Assembly (NCBI RefSeq): GCF_002104995.1 | Contig: NW_024468418.1 | Span: 1-22,764, forward strand | Source of the DNA: Linderina pennispora | Lineage: Eukaryota > Kickxellomycota > Kickxellomycetes > Kickxellales > Kickxellaceae | DNA: 22,764 nucleotides | Direction: 5' to 3' | Part shown: in pieces, positions 1 through 9,931 of the stretch | How positions within the stretch are numbered: position 1 is the first letter of the stretch | Layout: each line of letters starts with the position of its first letter | Made by a program: the position numbers and the translations under genes | The notes under the pieces: model-generated | Databases searched by the model: none | Told to the model about the DNA's origin: nothing | Seen by the model: the letters and a program-made list of their open reading frames with translations, nothing else

Positions 1-1499
1 CAGCAACCTGGGCTGTGCCACGATCAGCCAGGATCTGAAGGGCAAGATTGCGCTTATCCAGCGCGGCACTTGCACGTTCAACGAGAAGGTGTCCATGCCC
101 AGGCTGCGGGTGCTACTGGTGTGGTCATCTATAACAATGTTGCTGGTGCCATTTCCCCGTCGGTTACCGATACAACAGTGACAATTCCTGTTGTTGGTAT
201 CTCGCTGTCAGATGGCCAGTACATCGTCTCCGCGCTCACTGCAGGGGGTGTCTCAGTCAGGGCTCAGAAGGGTGATATTGTAACCGTCCCCAGCGAGACC
301 GGTGGCCAAATGTCCAGCTTCAATGGGCCGTCAGCGGAGCTCGACATTGCCCCACGCATCTCCGCACCAGGTGGCAACATTTACTCGACGGCGCTAACAT
401 GGATCAAAGTCAGGAACGTCGATGGCCACGCCGTACACGTCTGGAACCGTCGCGCTGCTGAAGCAGGCGTTCCCAAATACAGTGTCGCCGAAATTCACCG
501 CGTCTGATCAACTCGGCCAAACCACGTGCTGACGCCAAGACAGGCAAGAATATTCACCCGTTCTGGAGCGGCGGTGGTCTGGTCAATATCTACGATGCCA
601 TCACAACCCGTGCACAAGTGTCTGCCGGTGATTGCCCTGAATGACACCAAACTCGGATATCTAGACGGAGGGATTTAGCTCCTCGCAGAGTGTCCGCTGG
701 CCGTCCGCACCATCGACCTTAAGAATCTGGACAAGAAGAAGTCGGCACGCGTCTCGTTCTCAAACTCGGTGGCCGACTCCCTCTCCAACTGGAACGCAGA
801 TGGTTCTTTTGCTGTCAACGCGTGTCTGGCCTGCTGATGCTTCTGGATCCCAAGGGCCCACGACGCTTCCGCAGGTATATGTGCCTGACCTCCAATACTA
901 CGACATCCTTGAACCTGGAGAGAAGCGCAGTGTGGACGTGTTTCATCATCGCTCCATACGGTCTTAAAGAGTCTGACCGCTGGTTCTACGGTGGGTTCCT
1001 GAACTTCACCATGACTTGGTCCGGCGAAAAGAATACTGCAAGAGCTTCACTGTCCCGTACACCGGATTCAACGGAAACTACCGCCAGCTGGATGTCTTGT
1101 CCCAGCCTTCGGAGGGTTTGCCGATCCTGACTGATACCAAGGGAATCCCCATTGAAGGCACCAAGTTCAGCGTCACTGACACTACCCCTGCTGTAGTGAA
1201 CTTCCGTCTGGAGGTCCCTCGCGCATTGTGAAGGTCACTTTGGTGGACATGAAGAACACTTCCTTGGGCTATGTCACTGGTGGCTACCTCGAGTATGTCC
1301 CGCGTAATCTTCAGGCTGCCGAAACGTATCTCTACACTGCGCTTGTCACGAAGCGGTGTTCCAGGACGAGCTTGGCACGAAGCCTGCTAATGTGACTTGG
1401 CCAATATAAGTGCGGCTTGATGCTCTGCGCCCGCTAGGCAACCCTACGAGCCAGAAGGACTTCCAGACATGGATATCGCCTGCTTCACAGTCTCATAGA
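1..1499 (+). pseudogene. Decayed subtilisin-like protease (S8 family), C-terminal part only
   Basis: This is a broken paralogue of the subtilase at 6021-8703. Bases 1-88 match 7167-7254 with only 7 differences, and similarity continues to the end of the living gene. The reading frame shifts after about base 90 (one base lost), 6 bases are lost in frame near 320 (the SSYGP region), and about 14 bases are lost just before the catalytic Ser motif. That motif (GTSMATP, codons within 410-433) is still encoded but out of frame with its surroundings. Further shifts follow, among them around 505, 690, 830, 1040 and 1230. The relic ends at a TAG at 1497-1499, aligned with the end of the living gene. 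The first half (signal peptide, propeptide, catalytic Asp and His) would lie left of the window. The in-frame and multi-base deletions make simple sequencing error an insufficient explanation. Confidence 0.88.
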
Positions 1500-3229
1500 C
1501 GCGTGTTAGACCCGATATCTAGCAATCGATCTGTTCAATATTCCACCCACACAAGAATGATAAGTCACTACAGATACTTTGCGTACCATTCTGAGTTGTT
1601 TGTGCTTAAATCCAATGCTCTCCTATCATTATCCGCCAAAGCAACCGTAGACGAACAGTATTCCTGCATAACCTACGTTTACAATTTTCATATTGCCCTT
1701 CGAAATGTGGAAATGAGAAACGGAAAGCATAGGCACATCCGCCTACACCCAGTCTCATGCAAATATGCTACCATGACAAAAGAGATCTCTCCGGCTGAGC
1801 AGAGCGCGTGGGCAGGAGAAAGTGGTATCGAGCAACATGGGGGGGGTCTTTTTGTGCCAGCAAAAACCCGCGCAATATCGGTGTTCTCGCCAAAAACGAT
1901 CTGTTAGTGGATGAAAACAGGAATGAGACCCGGATACATGGACTGGGATGTCAATCACAACATCAAAGTGGTTCCCACACAAATGGACGCCCTGATGCGC
2001 AAGGTGCCAATCCCATTTGCACGAGAGCTTGGTTGCTATGTCGCCTGGACTTGGGGCTAAAGAGAGGATTGGCAAACACCCAATATATTTCCATTCCGTT
2101 CTTTCTTATGGATCTTGCAAATAGCAAAGCCAACCTTCTATTTCCTAGGCTCCGAGCCAGCTTCTAAATAAACAAAGACATGCAAATGGCGATATTAATC
2201 TGAGCTCTAATACGCAGATTCCATAATAAATAGTCGCCTCCAGAAAGTTTGGATGGGGATCACCGACCAGTATCTTTACCTATATATAAGATTTTATAGT
2301 CGAAAAAGTGTCCGACCGTCCGCTAGAACATTTTTGTTAGTTAAAAATAAAACTTTTGAGCTTCAACACGAGTTTGGGTGGCTTTGCTCCGTAAACTCCT
2401 TTTGATCTTGTGCGGTATCTGACCTCGTTGGTGAAACTAGGACGACAAGCTGGTATTGTAGTGGTCATAGGTCTCCACTAGATATCTCCATTGGTTCAGC
2501 GCAAGAGCTGCTCTCATTGTCGGTCGGCCTGATAAACTTCCATGGCGTCATCATGGTGGTCATCACCGGCTGCGCAACACTCTTAGGATGTTTATCTATG
2601 AGCATCTATTGAATAAGGCTATATAGCTCTTCTAGCGGCCATGAAATATTTGTAGGTTTATTTTATAAATTAATTTGTCTTATGAACATGCGTAAGCGGT
2701 AGTATTTGAGCCACAATGGACCCAGTCTGTATAGACTGATTCAAGAGACTGTATCAGTGCTAAGGGCCCCAAGAACCATGCAAGCCAGATCATTTTTAAT
2801 AAAAAGTTCTTAATGCTATGCATACACAATAAAAGCAAAACTGAACAGCATCATTTCTCTTCTTACTTGCCTATTGAATTTCTCAAATGAATATTACCCG
2901 CAGCACTACTGTCATAAAGACATCACTTGGTGGTATTGGCTTCCGTGATTCTATGTTGCCCCGCTAGAGCAATTTGTACACAGCGTCAATATCATCAAAG
3001 AGCATACATACATGCTTGCACGATGGATATTACTCCATCAACTAGCTGACAATGATGCTTTTAACCCTGCAATATTTGTGAAAAAGGGATTCTTTCGTTC
3101 AAATTTATTTATTTATATATCACAACCTGAAGGCAAAGACAGCCATACCTGCCAAGGATTTCGTTAGCCGGAAGGACAAGTCAGAACTGTCGAGCGCAAA
3201 TTTCGGTGATATAATTAGATACCATATTT
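1500..3229. other. Gene-poor, AT-rich stretch
   Basis: I see no supportable gene here. The sequence becomes AT-rich after about 2160, with several TATATA and AATAAA-like strings and many stops in all frames. One short open stretch, 1911-2057 on the plus strand, reads like protein but resembles nothing I recognise. No terminal inverted repeats or target duplications stand out by eye. Confidence 0.6.
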
Positions 3230-4850
3230 ATGACTATCTATTACATAATGGTGATATCGAGTTACATGGCGCGCGAAATGAATCAGGTAGCAACATATGT
3301 TGATACCGAGCTGCTAACAGCATACAATAACAACATTGTGTTGTACTATGGCACTTGCTGCTGCATCGGCAGCAGCAGCAGACACTGTTGCAGCACTTAA
3401 CAATGCATATACACCAGCACCCCCAGTCTGTGCACACGACCCGGTCCAAGGGATCACACAATCTGCGTTGGATGTGTGGGATGTGTGGGGCCGGGTCGCA
3501 GATCTAGCATCAAGGACATTTAAGGCGCTTGGTGATGGAGAATTCCACGGAATGGCAACAACAGATGATATAACGATATGCATTTTGTTGCAAGACAAGA
3601 TATTCAAGGCTGATGGTGCAGTAGATGCTGATGGCGCAGGAGGCGATGCTGCGGGAGGCAATTCTGTGGGAGGCGATGCTGCGGGAGGCAATGCTGTGGG
3701 AGGCAATGCTACAGGCGATGTTGCAGGAGGTGGTGCTGCGGGAGGCAATACTATAGCTGACTCTCGCTATATCCACCAGCTCCCAAAGCCGGAGCTGCAA
3801 AATCTGAAAAGGCCGCTGTGTATTCATCGATCCAGGTCGGGGCGATTTGCTATACATGATGCACGAAAATAGCAGCAATGGGAAAGAGGGTGAAAAATGC
3901 TCTACCGCTACACACGGCAGCAGCACAATAAGGAGCTCAAGCTGCGCCACTATGACAGGATTCGTCAGGCTACAAAGGATCAAGTCCCAGAAGATGCTGT
4001 CCGCAGAGCAGAGGCAGAGCTTTCCAACCACTGCTGCCGGACCCTTAGCCCAGCAAAATTCCGTGCCTACGTTGCTGCCCGTGCATCTGTGCGGTGTGTC
4101 CTGGCACCGTTTTATGCCAGCACGATGACAGCGTGAAGGTTACCAGAGCAGCAGCTCACTAAGTCAAACAAGCAGCACCAGAGGCACTGGAAGGCCCATC
4201 CAGGTGTCAGTACCAGTCCCAAGGTGTGCCCGCTTCACCGCAAGCTGCGCCTTGATTCATTCATGAACCAGGCCCGTGCAGACCACAGGCTTGCCGCGAA
4301 ACTCCGGAGCAAGTTCGGTCCAGATCCAGTGCTGATCATGGGCAATTGGAGTGCGCCAATGGCCCGACACCATGCGCCGATTCGTGGCAAGGGATGGCGC
4401 GACAAGTTCAAGCACCATAGTTTTGAAGTCTATCTGATCGACGAATTCCGGACATCGTCGATGTGCCCGTTCTGCTGCAAAAAGTTGCTGCAGACATTCC
4501 GGCATGTTCCCAACCCGCGGCCCCACCAGAGATCGAAGAACCCAACTGTGAAGTGCCATGGCCTTCTCCGCTGTACAAGCGAGTCATGTAAGCGGGCCAT
4601 GGCACAATACAGGCGAGCCTATTCGTCTCGGCTCTTGAACCGCGATCTCGCAGCAGTTCTAAACTTCAGGCTCATTTTCCAGTCACTCTGTGATTCAGGC
4701 AGTATTCCTGAACGGTTCTGTCGTTCTACGGCCATTGTTGCCGATGCTTCTGGCACCACCCCTGCAACAAAGAGGCCGCGCAAGAGGTGTGCAGCAGCAG
4801 GCGATTCTGCTGCCAGCAGTAGCGAACCAGCGCTGAAGCGCCTACGCTGA
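3230..4850 (+). pseudogene. Broken Fanzor (eukaryotic TnpB-like RNA-guided nuclease)
   Basis: Fanzors are eukaryotic relatives of the IS200/IS605 nuclease TnpB; characterised members cut DNA guided by an omega RNA through a RuvC fold. The pieces run in order. An N-terminal segment from the ATG at 3230 (YMAREMNQVATYVDTELL) is followed in another frame by a segment with FHGMATTDDITICILLQDK near 3540-3600, a Gly-rich repeat, and RYIHQLPKPEL. RuvC-I follows in a third frame as VFIDPGRGDLLYMM (Asp codon 3829-3831). The frame of 3897 then carries YRYTRQQHNKELKLRHYDRI and continues through an in-frame TGA (4134-4136) into GNWSAP, RuvC-II as LIDEFRTSS (Glu codon 4443-4445), a zinc ribbon (Cys codons 4464, 4473, 4572, 4587) and RuvC-III as NRDLAAVLNF (Asp codon 4644-4646). 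All three acidic residues and four zinc cysteines survive. At least three frame changes and one stop break it, though some shifts could be assembly errors. No guide-RNA boundary or transposon end was recognised. Confidence 0.85.
3630..3746 (+). repeat. 15-bp minisatellite inside the Fanzor relic
   Basis: Eight degenerate tandem units, seven of 15 bp and one of 12 bp, follow the pattern GATGCTGCGGGAGGC. In the local frame they encode the pentapeptide pattern [D/N]-[A/S]-[A/V]-G-G. The array sits between the TDDITICILLQ segment and RuvC-I. Unit lengths divisible by three suggest it expanded while the frame was still used. Confidence 0.85.
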
Positions 4851-5859
4851 GCAGGCCACCAAGGTGGGAGATGTCCATGACTGCCATTGCACCAACAACC
4901 ATCCGACACGTTCAAATGATCGGTTTGCCGTGATGCCCTTATCGACGTGTCAACCCATGCTGACTAGCAGCCGAGCTCGCATCGCGAGCAGAGCAATTCC
5001 AGTAAAACTAAAGGAAGCATTGCCTACATGTCACCGTGCCTCAGCAGCCCATAGAACAAACAACAGCAATAGAGCGTGTCCAAAAGTCGCACTCTCCCAC
5101 ACACTGCCCTCATGCATAGTGTGGCCAGCTGCAATGTTGTTTATGCCTTGCTTCCGCTCTTACGCTTTGGTAGGAAGGTATACCTCTCGGGGGTAGATCA
5201 CGCCAACAATACAGCAAGCTCGACTCCGCTGGCCACCTTGGGAAACAAATGTCGTGCTGGTTGTTCTCTACGCCCTTGACAATGATCCTGGGAAGGAGCC
5301 CCCCCCCAGAAAATGACCATCACGATGCATTTTGTATGGGTGGTGGGCAGGAAAGACGTGGTTGCATACTTCAACACCTTTGTCGGGTAGCCACCCACGT
5401 AGAGCCGCGTCAGCCCGAGGCTGCCCTGGACGGGCAATGCCAGGGGCTTTTCTTGATGTAGACATCGCTGGCAATGCATATACGAGGTTGTCAATAAGAG
5501 GCAGCATTCCTCTGGACCAGAGTCAAGCTGACAGAATCTGGCCGTGTCTGCGCGAGAACAAAATCACGGCCAAACTTGCAAAAACAAAAACGGACTGCTA
5601 AAAAGTGCAAGTGGCAAAGTATGGCCACTACCAAAGAAAAATTGCCCAGGGCATGCACTCTGGCAGATGCAGCGCATGCAGACGCAATAAACAAGATTGG
5701 CAAGAGCGTGAAAACCGCTTTAGCCGAAAATGCGGCAGTGAGTCCTTGTATAAGTGAAAGTGGGGAGAGCGGGTGTTTAGTGAGGGAGCGTGACCAGTCT
5801 GGTCGGATAGAAAGGCCAAATAGGAAGAAGAGCCTGCTGAACAAGTGTCCTGGAAACAC
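4851..5859. other. Gene-poor stretch between the Fanzor relic and the subtilase
   Basis: No gene is supportable. Minus-strand translations of about 5190-5500 give protein-like pieces in different frames (for example RLYVGGYPTKVLKYATTSF and IVKGVENNQHDICFPRW), which could be a short decayed gene. A run of nine C lies near 5300. Open frames at 5491-5974 on both strands have no coding character that I can recognise. Confidence 0.45.
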
Positions 5860-5868
5860 TATAAAAAG
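5860..5868 (+). promoter_or_regulatory. TATA box of the subtilase gene
   Basis: TATAAAAAG lies 153 bp upstream of the ATG at 6021, in the orientation of the gene. Spacing and sequence fit a strong fungal core promoter. Confidence 0.6.
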
Positions 5869-6020
5869 ACCGTTGCGAACTCCAGAGCAAATGAACTGGC
5901 AAACCCTCATTACCTCCTCTCCTTCCAGTGTATTGGTTGCCTATTTCGTCTATCCGTATCTTTTTTTGGAATAATCTATAGCATCATCTAGTCCTACCCT
6001 TCCATCAGCCATTGATAGTA

Positions 6021-8703
6021 ATGCGGGTCACCTCGTCTGCGTTCCTCTTCTTGCTCGCTGGCATTGGGCCAGCAAACTACGCAGGCACTCAGCAGTGATG
6101 TGCAAGCTGCCATCCAGAGAGTGGTCAAGTATTCAGCCGGGGTCAATATCAAGCCCGGGTCCTTCATCGTCGAGCTTGATGGCGAACCAGGCAGTACTGA
6201 TGTGCGTGCAGCTGTCACCAGCGCCACCTCAAGCTTTGCCAAGTCAGTGCCCAAGTTCATTGTGGACAAGCAGTACAGCACGTTGTTCAATGGGTACTCC
6301 GTTAGGGCCGACAAAAACTTTGACCCAGCACAGCTCGCGTCACTACCAGGCGTCAAGCGTGTGTGGCCAGTCAAAATCCTGACAATTCCCGTGCAGACAT
6401 CGCCAGTGAACATCACGTACCCGTACCTGCACCATGCTACTGGTGTTGATGCTGTTGTGCAGAACCTCGGGTTCACTGGAAAGGGCCTGAAGATCGGTAT
6501 TATTGACAGCGGCGTCGACTTCAACCACCCCGAGCTTGGCAACTGCTGGAAGACCTCTGGCTGCATGTGGCAGTTCGGCTCAGATTTTGTCGGCGATTTG
6601 TACAATCCAAACGATGCCAATCCGATTATCACCCCTGGTCCTTATCCGATGGACTGCGCAGGCCATGGAACCCATGTTGCTGGTATTATCGCTGGCCAAG
6701 GCCCCACTGTCATTGGTGTCGCTCAAGATGCCACCATGGGCATGTACCGCATCTTCAGTTGCCCTGTAGACGGCAATGTGTCGTCATCTGACGACCTGAT
6801 CATCTCTGGTATTGAAGCTGCGTACAGGGATGGCGTTGACATCATGTCCCTGTCGCTGGGCGGTGGTGGCTGGCCAGAAGACCCAACGGCTGTGGCCTGT
6901 TCGAACATGGTCAAGAAGGGCGTCGTTGTTGTCGCTGCCAACGGCAATGAGGGTGCTGCTGGTCTGTTCACTGCAGGATCGCCTGCTCTTGGCCAGGGCG
7001 TCATCAGCGTCGGGTCGATTGACAACTGGAACAACACAGGCGGTGCCATTGATATTATTGCAGGTGCAGGAGACAAGTCAATCTCAAGCTCAACGCCAGG
7101 CAATGCTGATGTTCCCTTTGTGTTTCCCGATCCTGTGTCTCTAGCGAGCGTATCCGACTCGACAAACAGCAACCTGGGCTGCGCCACGATCAGCCAGGAC
7201 CTGAAGGGCAAGGTCGCGCTTGTCCAGCGTGGCAATTGCACGTTCAACGAGAAGGCAGTTAATGCCCAGGCTGCTGGGGCAGTTGGCGTCATCATTTACA
7301 ACAACGTGGTGGGTATGTTCAGCCCTTCGGTTACAGACGAGACGGTGAAGATCCCTTTAGTTCTCATCTCTAAAGACGACGGTGCATATGCAGTCAGTGC
7401 TCTGACTAGTGGAGGTGCCCAAATCAAGGCGCCCAAGGGCAGCATTATCACTGTGCCTAGCTCTACCGCCGGCCAGATGTCCGATTTCAGCTCGTATGGA
7501 CCTGGACCTGAACTTGATATGGCACCTTATATCTCGGCACCCGGTGGCAACATCTATTCGACATATCCACTCAAGTTTGGTGGCTACACGTCGATGTCAG
7601 GAACCTCGATGGCTACACCGTACATCTCGGGCACAGTTGCACTGCTGAAGCAGGCGTTCCCAAGCTACAGCGTATCGGACATCGCACAAGCTCTCGTAAA
7701 CGCTGCCAAGCCCCGTGATGACCAGACCAGTGGCAAGAAGATCCACCCATATTGGAGCGGCGGCGGGCTGGTAAACATATACGACGCAATCACAGCCCGC
7801 GCCCAGGTATCGCCTTCTCTGATCCCAATCAACAACACAAACCATGGTCGCCTGAGTGGTGTCGCTGGGTTCAGCTCGTCTGCAAATGTGCGCTGGGCGC
7901 GCCGTACTGTGACTATCAGAAACACCGACAAGAGGAAGTCTGCGCGCATATCGTTCTCACACTCGGTTGCCGACTCTCTGACAAACTCCAACGCAGATGG
8001 TACTTTTACAGCTGTGCCCCGTGTGTGGCCAACCGATGCCTCGGGATCCCAGGACAAGTCGACGTTGCCGCAGGTCTATATTCCGTCATTGTCTGGATCA
8101 AGCTCGGTAGGTGCCGGCAAGTCGCGCAGTGTCGATGTCTACATCATTTCGCCATACGGTCTGAAGGAATCTGGGCGGTGGTTCTACGGCGGCTTCCTTA
8201 ATTTCACTCTAACCTGGTCTGGAGAGTCTAAGGCTTCGTCGTATGTCGTACCCTACGCAGGATTCAACGGAGACTACAGCAAAATCGATGTGCTTGCTGA
8301 CCCGTCCGAGGGACTGCCTGTTCTTACTGATATCAACGGAAAAACCCTTGACAGCCCGACGACATTCGGTGCTAATGGGACGAACCCGATTGCAGTCAAC
8401 TGGCGTCTGGAGGTGCCATCGCGTCTCGTTACCCTGTCGCTACAGAACGCAAAGAACGTGACCAAAGGCTATATTGTTGGAGGGTACAACCCGTATGTGC
8501 CACGCAACCAGCAGACTGCCGACACATATCTGTATCACGGCATTGTCAACGGCACTGTGTATAGTGATGCACAGGGGACCAAGCCTGTACAGCTTGCAAG
8601 GGGAATATACACTGTGCGCCTCGATGCCTTGCGCCCTCTCGGTGACACCAAGAGCAAGAGCAGCTACCAGACATGGGTTTCGCCAGCCTTCTCGGTGGCA
8701 TGA
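6021..8703 (+). CDS. Secreted PA-domain subtilisin-like serine protease (S8 family)
   Basis: This is an endopeptidase predicted to be exported. The ATG at 6021 starts a clear signal peptide (MRVTSSAFLFLLA), but that frame stops at a TGA near 6085. The rest of the protein is in the next frame, open from 6022 with no early ATG. Dropping one base, for example one G of the pair at 6060-6061, joins the two at a natural cleavage region. An I9-type propeptide spans about 6160-6390. The catalytic residues are Asp (6505-6507, IIDSGVD), His (6664-6666, GHGTHVAG), the oxyanion-hole Asn (6946-6948, GNEG) and Ser (7606-7608, GTSMATP). A PA domain is inserted at about 7110-7400 and a Fn3-like C-terminal region follows from about 7870. 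All key residues are present, so the enzyme looks functional if the early shift is an assembly error. It is tandem to the relic at 1-1499 and converges on the receptor gene ending at 8789. Confidence 0.93.
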
Positions 8704-8788
8704 TTACGTCAGTGGTATTATAATTACAATTCCTTTTTATATTTGACCAGGTGCGGACCAGTATAGTCTGCTTTTGAGCGGAAGGCAT

Positions 8789-9931
8789 CTACTGGGCCCG
8801 AGCCAGCCGTCCTTCAGGGGTGAGGCACAGAATGAAGTGGTATAGGCGTCCACGCATGGACGTAAAGTTGTTTGCATCCCGCTTATCCGTTGGGAAATCG
8901 CCAATCTCCTGCTGCCGTATATTGCGCTCCCCAGCATCATGGTGTTGCATCCGCCAGAACTCCTCCTGCTCGATCACCCAGTACTGCACGGCTGCATGTA
9001 TCATCTCTCTCGCTGAATGTCGCACGGCTGGATACGAAAAGAACGCGAGTGACAGGAAAAATCCCTGGCTATACAAAAGCACCATCGCAGCAATATATAA
9101 GCCTTCCATTGGCCGCTTCAGAACCGTTGCCAAAAGCTCATGTATGAGCTGCGGCATGTTGCATACCACGACAATTACAGGGTATGTAATCGTGTATGCC
9201 ACCAGCGATCGTAGGCGCTTGCTGTTGGCGCGCGAGTTTACAGCATCTCGGTAGTCCTCGGTAGTAAGGAACGCTCTGACGTCGCTCGGCGGCGTTGTCC
9301 TCGTCAGCCTCCGCGCGGAGATCAAGACGCTAATCATACAACAGATTGCAATGGTCGACGAGATAACGAACCACCCGTAGTACAGACACCACCGGATTAT
9401 CAGATATTTCTTTGATGGGATTGCTGCTCCTAAGCACCGGTTCCTTATACCGTATGCGGTATTCGGCAGGGCAGCTAGGATGGCCGACAGTGTGAAGGCT
9501 AGGGCAAACGGTACGACAAAGTACCACCGCTCGCACTGAGCTGCTTTCTTCAGGTTGCGGCGGGTGATTACGAGCCAGAGGTGGACGGTAGCAGAGCACG
9601 ACATGAAAATTGAGCTAAGGTAGCAGATGAATTGGATATAGCGCAAGCAGCTGCACAAGAGCTCGGCACGGATGTGGATTTCTCCTTGGCACAATGTGAT
9701 TATCAGGGCCAGCATATTCACTGTCTGGATCGATGTGGTCAGCTTCAAAAGCGGCAGGCTCATACGGTATGCGTTGTTGGCAAGGAGAACAAAGAATGAG
9801 GCAATGGCCAGCACAGAGAAAAATAGCGCGATGCTACTGGTTATTGTCAGCGCCTGATTCATCGACCTCCACTGTTTCACACTAGTGTCCAGGTTGGTGT
9901 GAGCAACGTCTCTAGTATCTTGGGTGTGCAT
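8789..9931 (-). CDS. Seven-transmembrane receptor (fungal GPCR-like)
   Basis: This 380-residue protein has seven hydrophobic helices at about 28-53, 62-82, 96-123, 136-155, 177-205, 240-270 and 278-302, with the basic loops expected on the cytoplasmic side. A Cys at the start of helix 3 (ELLCSCLRY) and one in the second outer loop (NRCLG) could form the usual GPCR disulfide. The C-terminal tail of about 75 residues is charged. The topology resembles Git3/GPR1 or Dictyostelium cAMP-receptor-like GPCRs, but no diagnostic motif lets me name the ligand or subfamily. The ATG at 9931 directly follows an in-frame TGA, which fixes the start. It appears to be a distant paralogue of the receptor at 11562: both have a W-Y after helix 3, a YP in helix 6 and a PA at the end of helix 7. 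Confidence 0.85.
   Translation of the reverse strand: MHTQDTRDVAHTNLDTSVKQWRSMNQALTITSSIALFFSVLAIASFFVLLANNAYRMSLPLLKLTTSIQTVNMLALIITLCQGEIHIRAELLCSCLRYIQFICYLSSIFMSCSATVHLWLVITRRNLKKAAQCERWYFVVPFALAFTLSAILAALPNTAYGIRNRCLGAAIPSKKYLIIRWCLYYGWFVISSTIAICCMISVLISARRLTRTTPPSDVRAFLTTEDYRDAVNSRANSKRLRSLVAYTITYPVIVVVCNMPQLIHELLATVLKRPMEGLYIAAMVLLYSQGFFLSLAFFSYPAVRHSAREMIHAAVQYWVIEQEEFWRMQHHDAGERNIRQQEIGDFPTDKRDANNFTSMRGRLYHFILCLTPEGRLARAQ

Noticed and set aside
3510-4031. Minus-strand ORFs rich in Ile, Ala and Ser repeats
   Set aside because: These are shadows of the minisatellite on the opposite strand of the Fanzor relic.
5491-5974. Overlapping ORFs on both strands before the subtilase
   Set aside because: They overlap the subtilase promoter and show no domain, signal or family resemblance.
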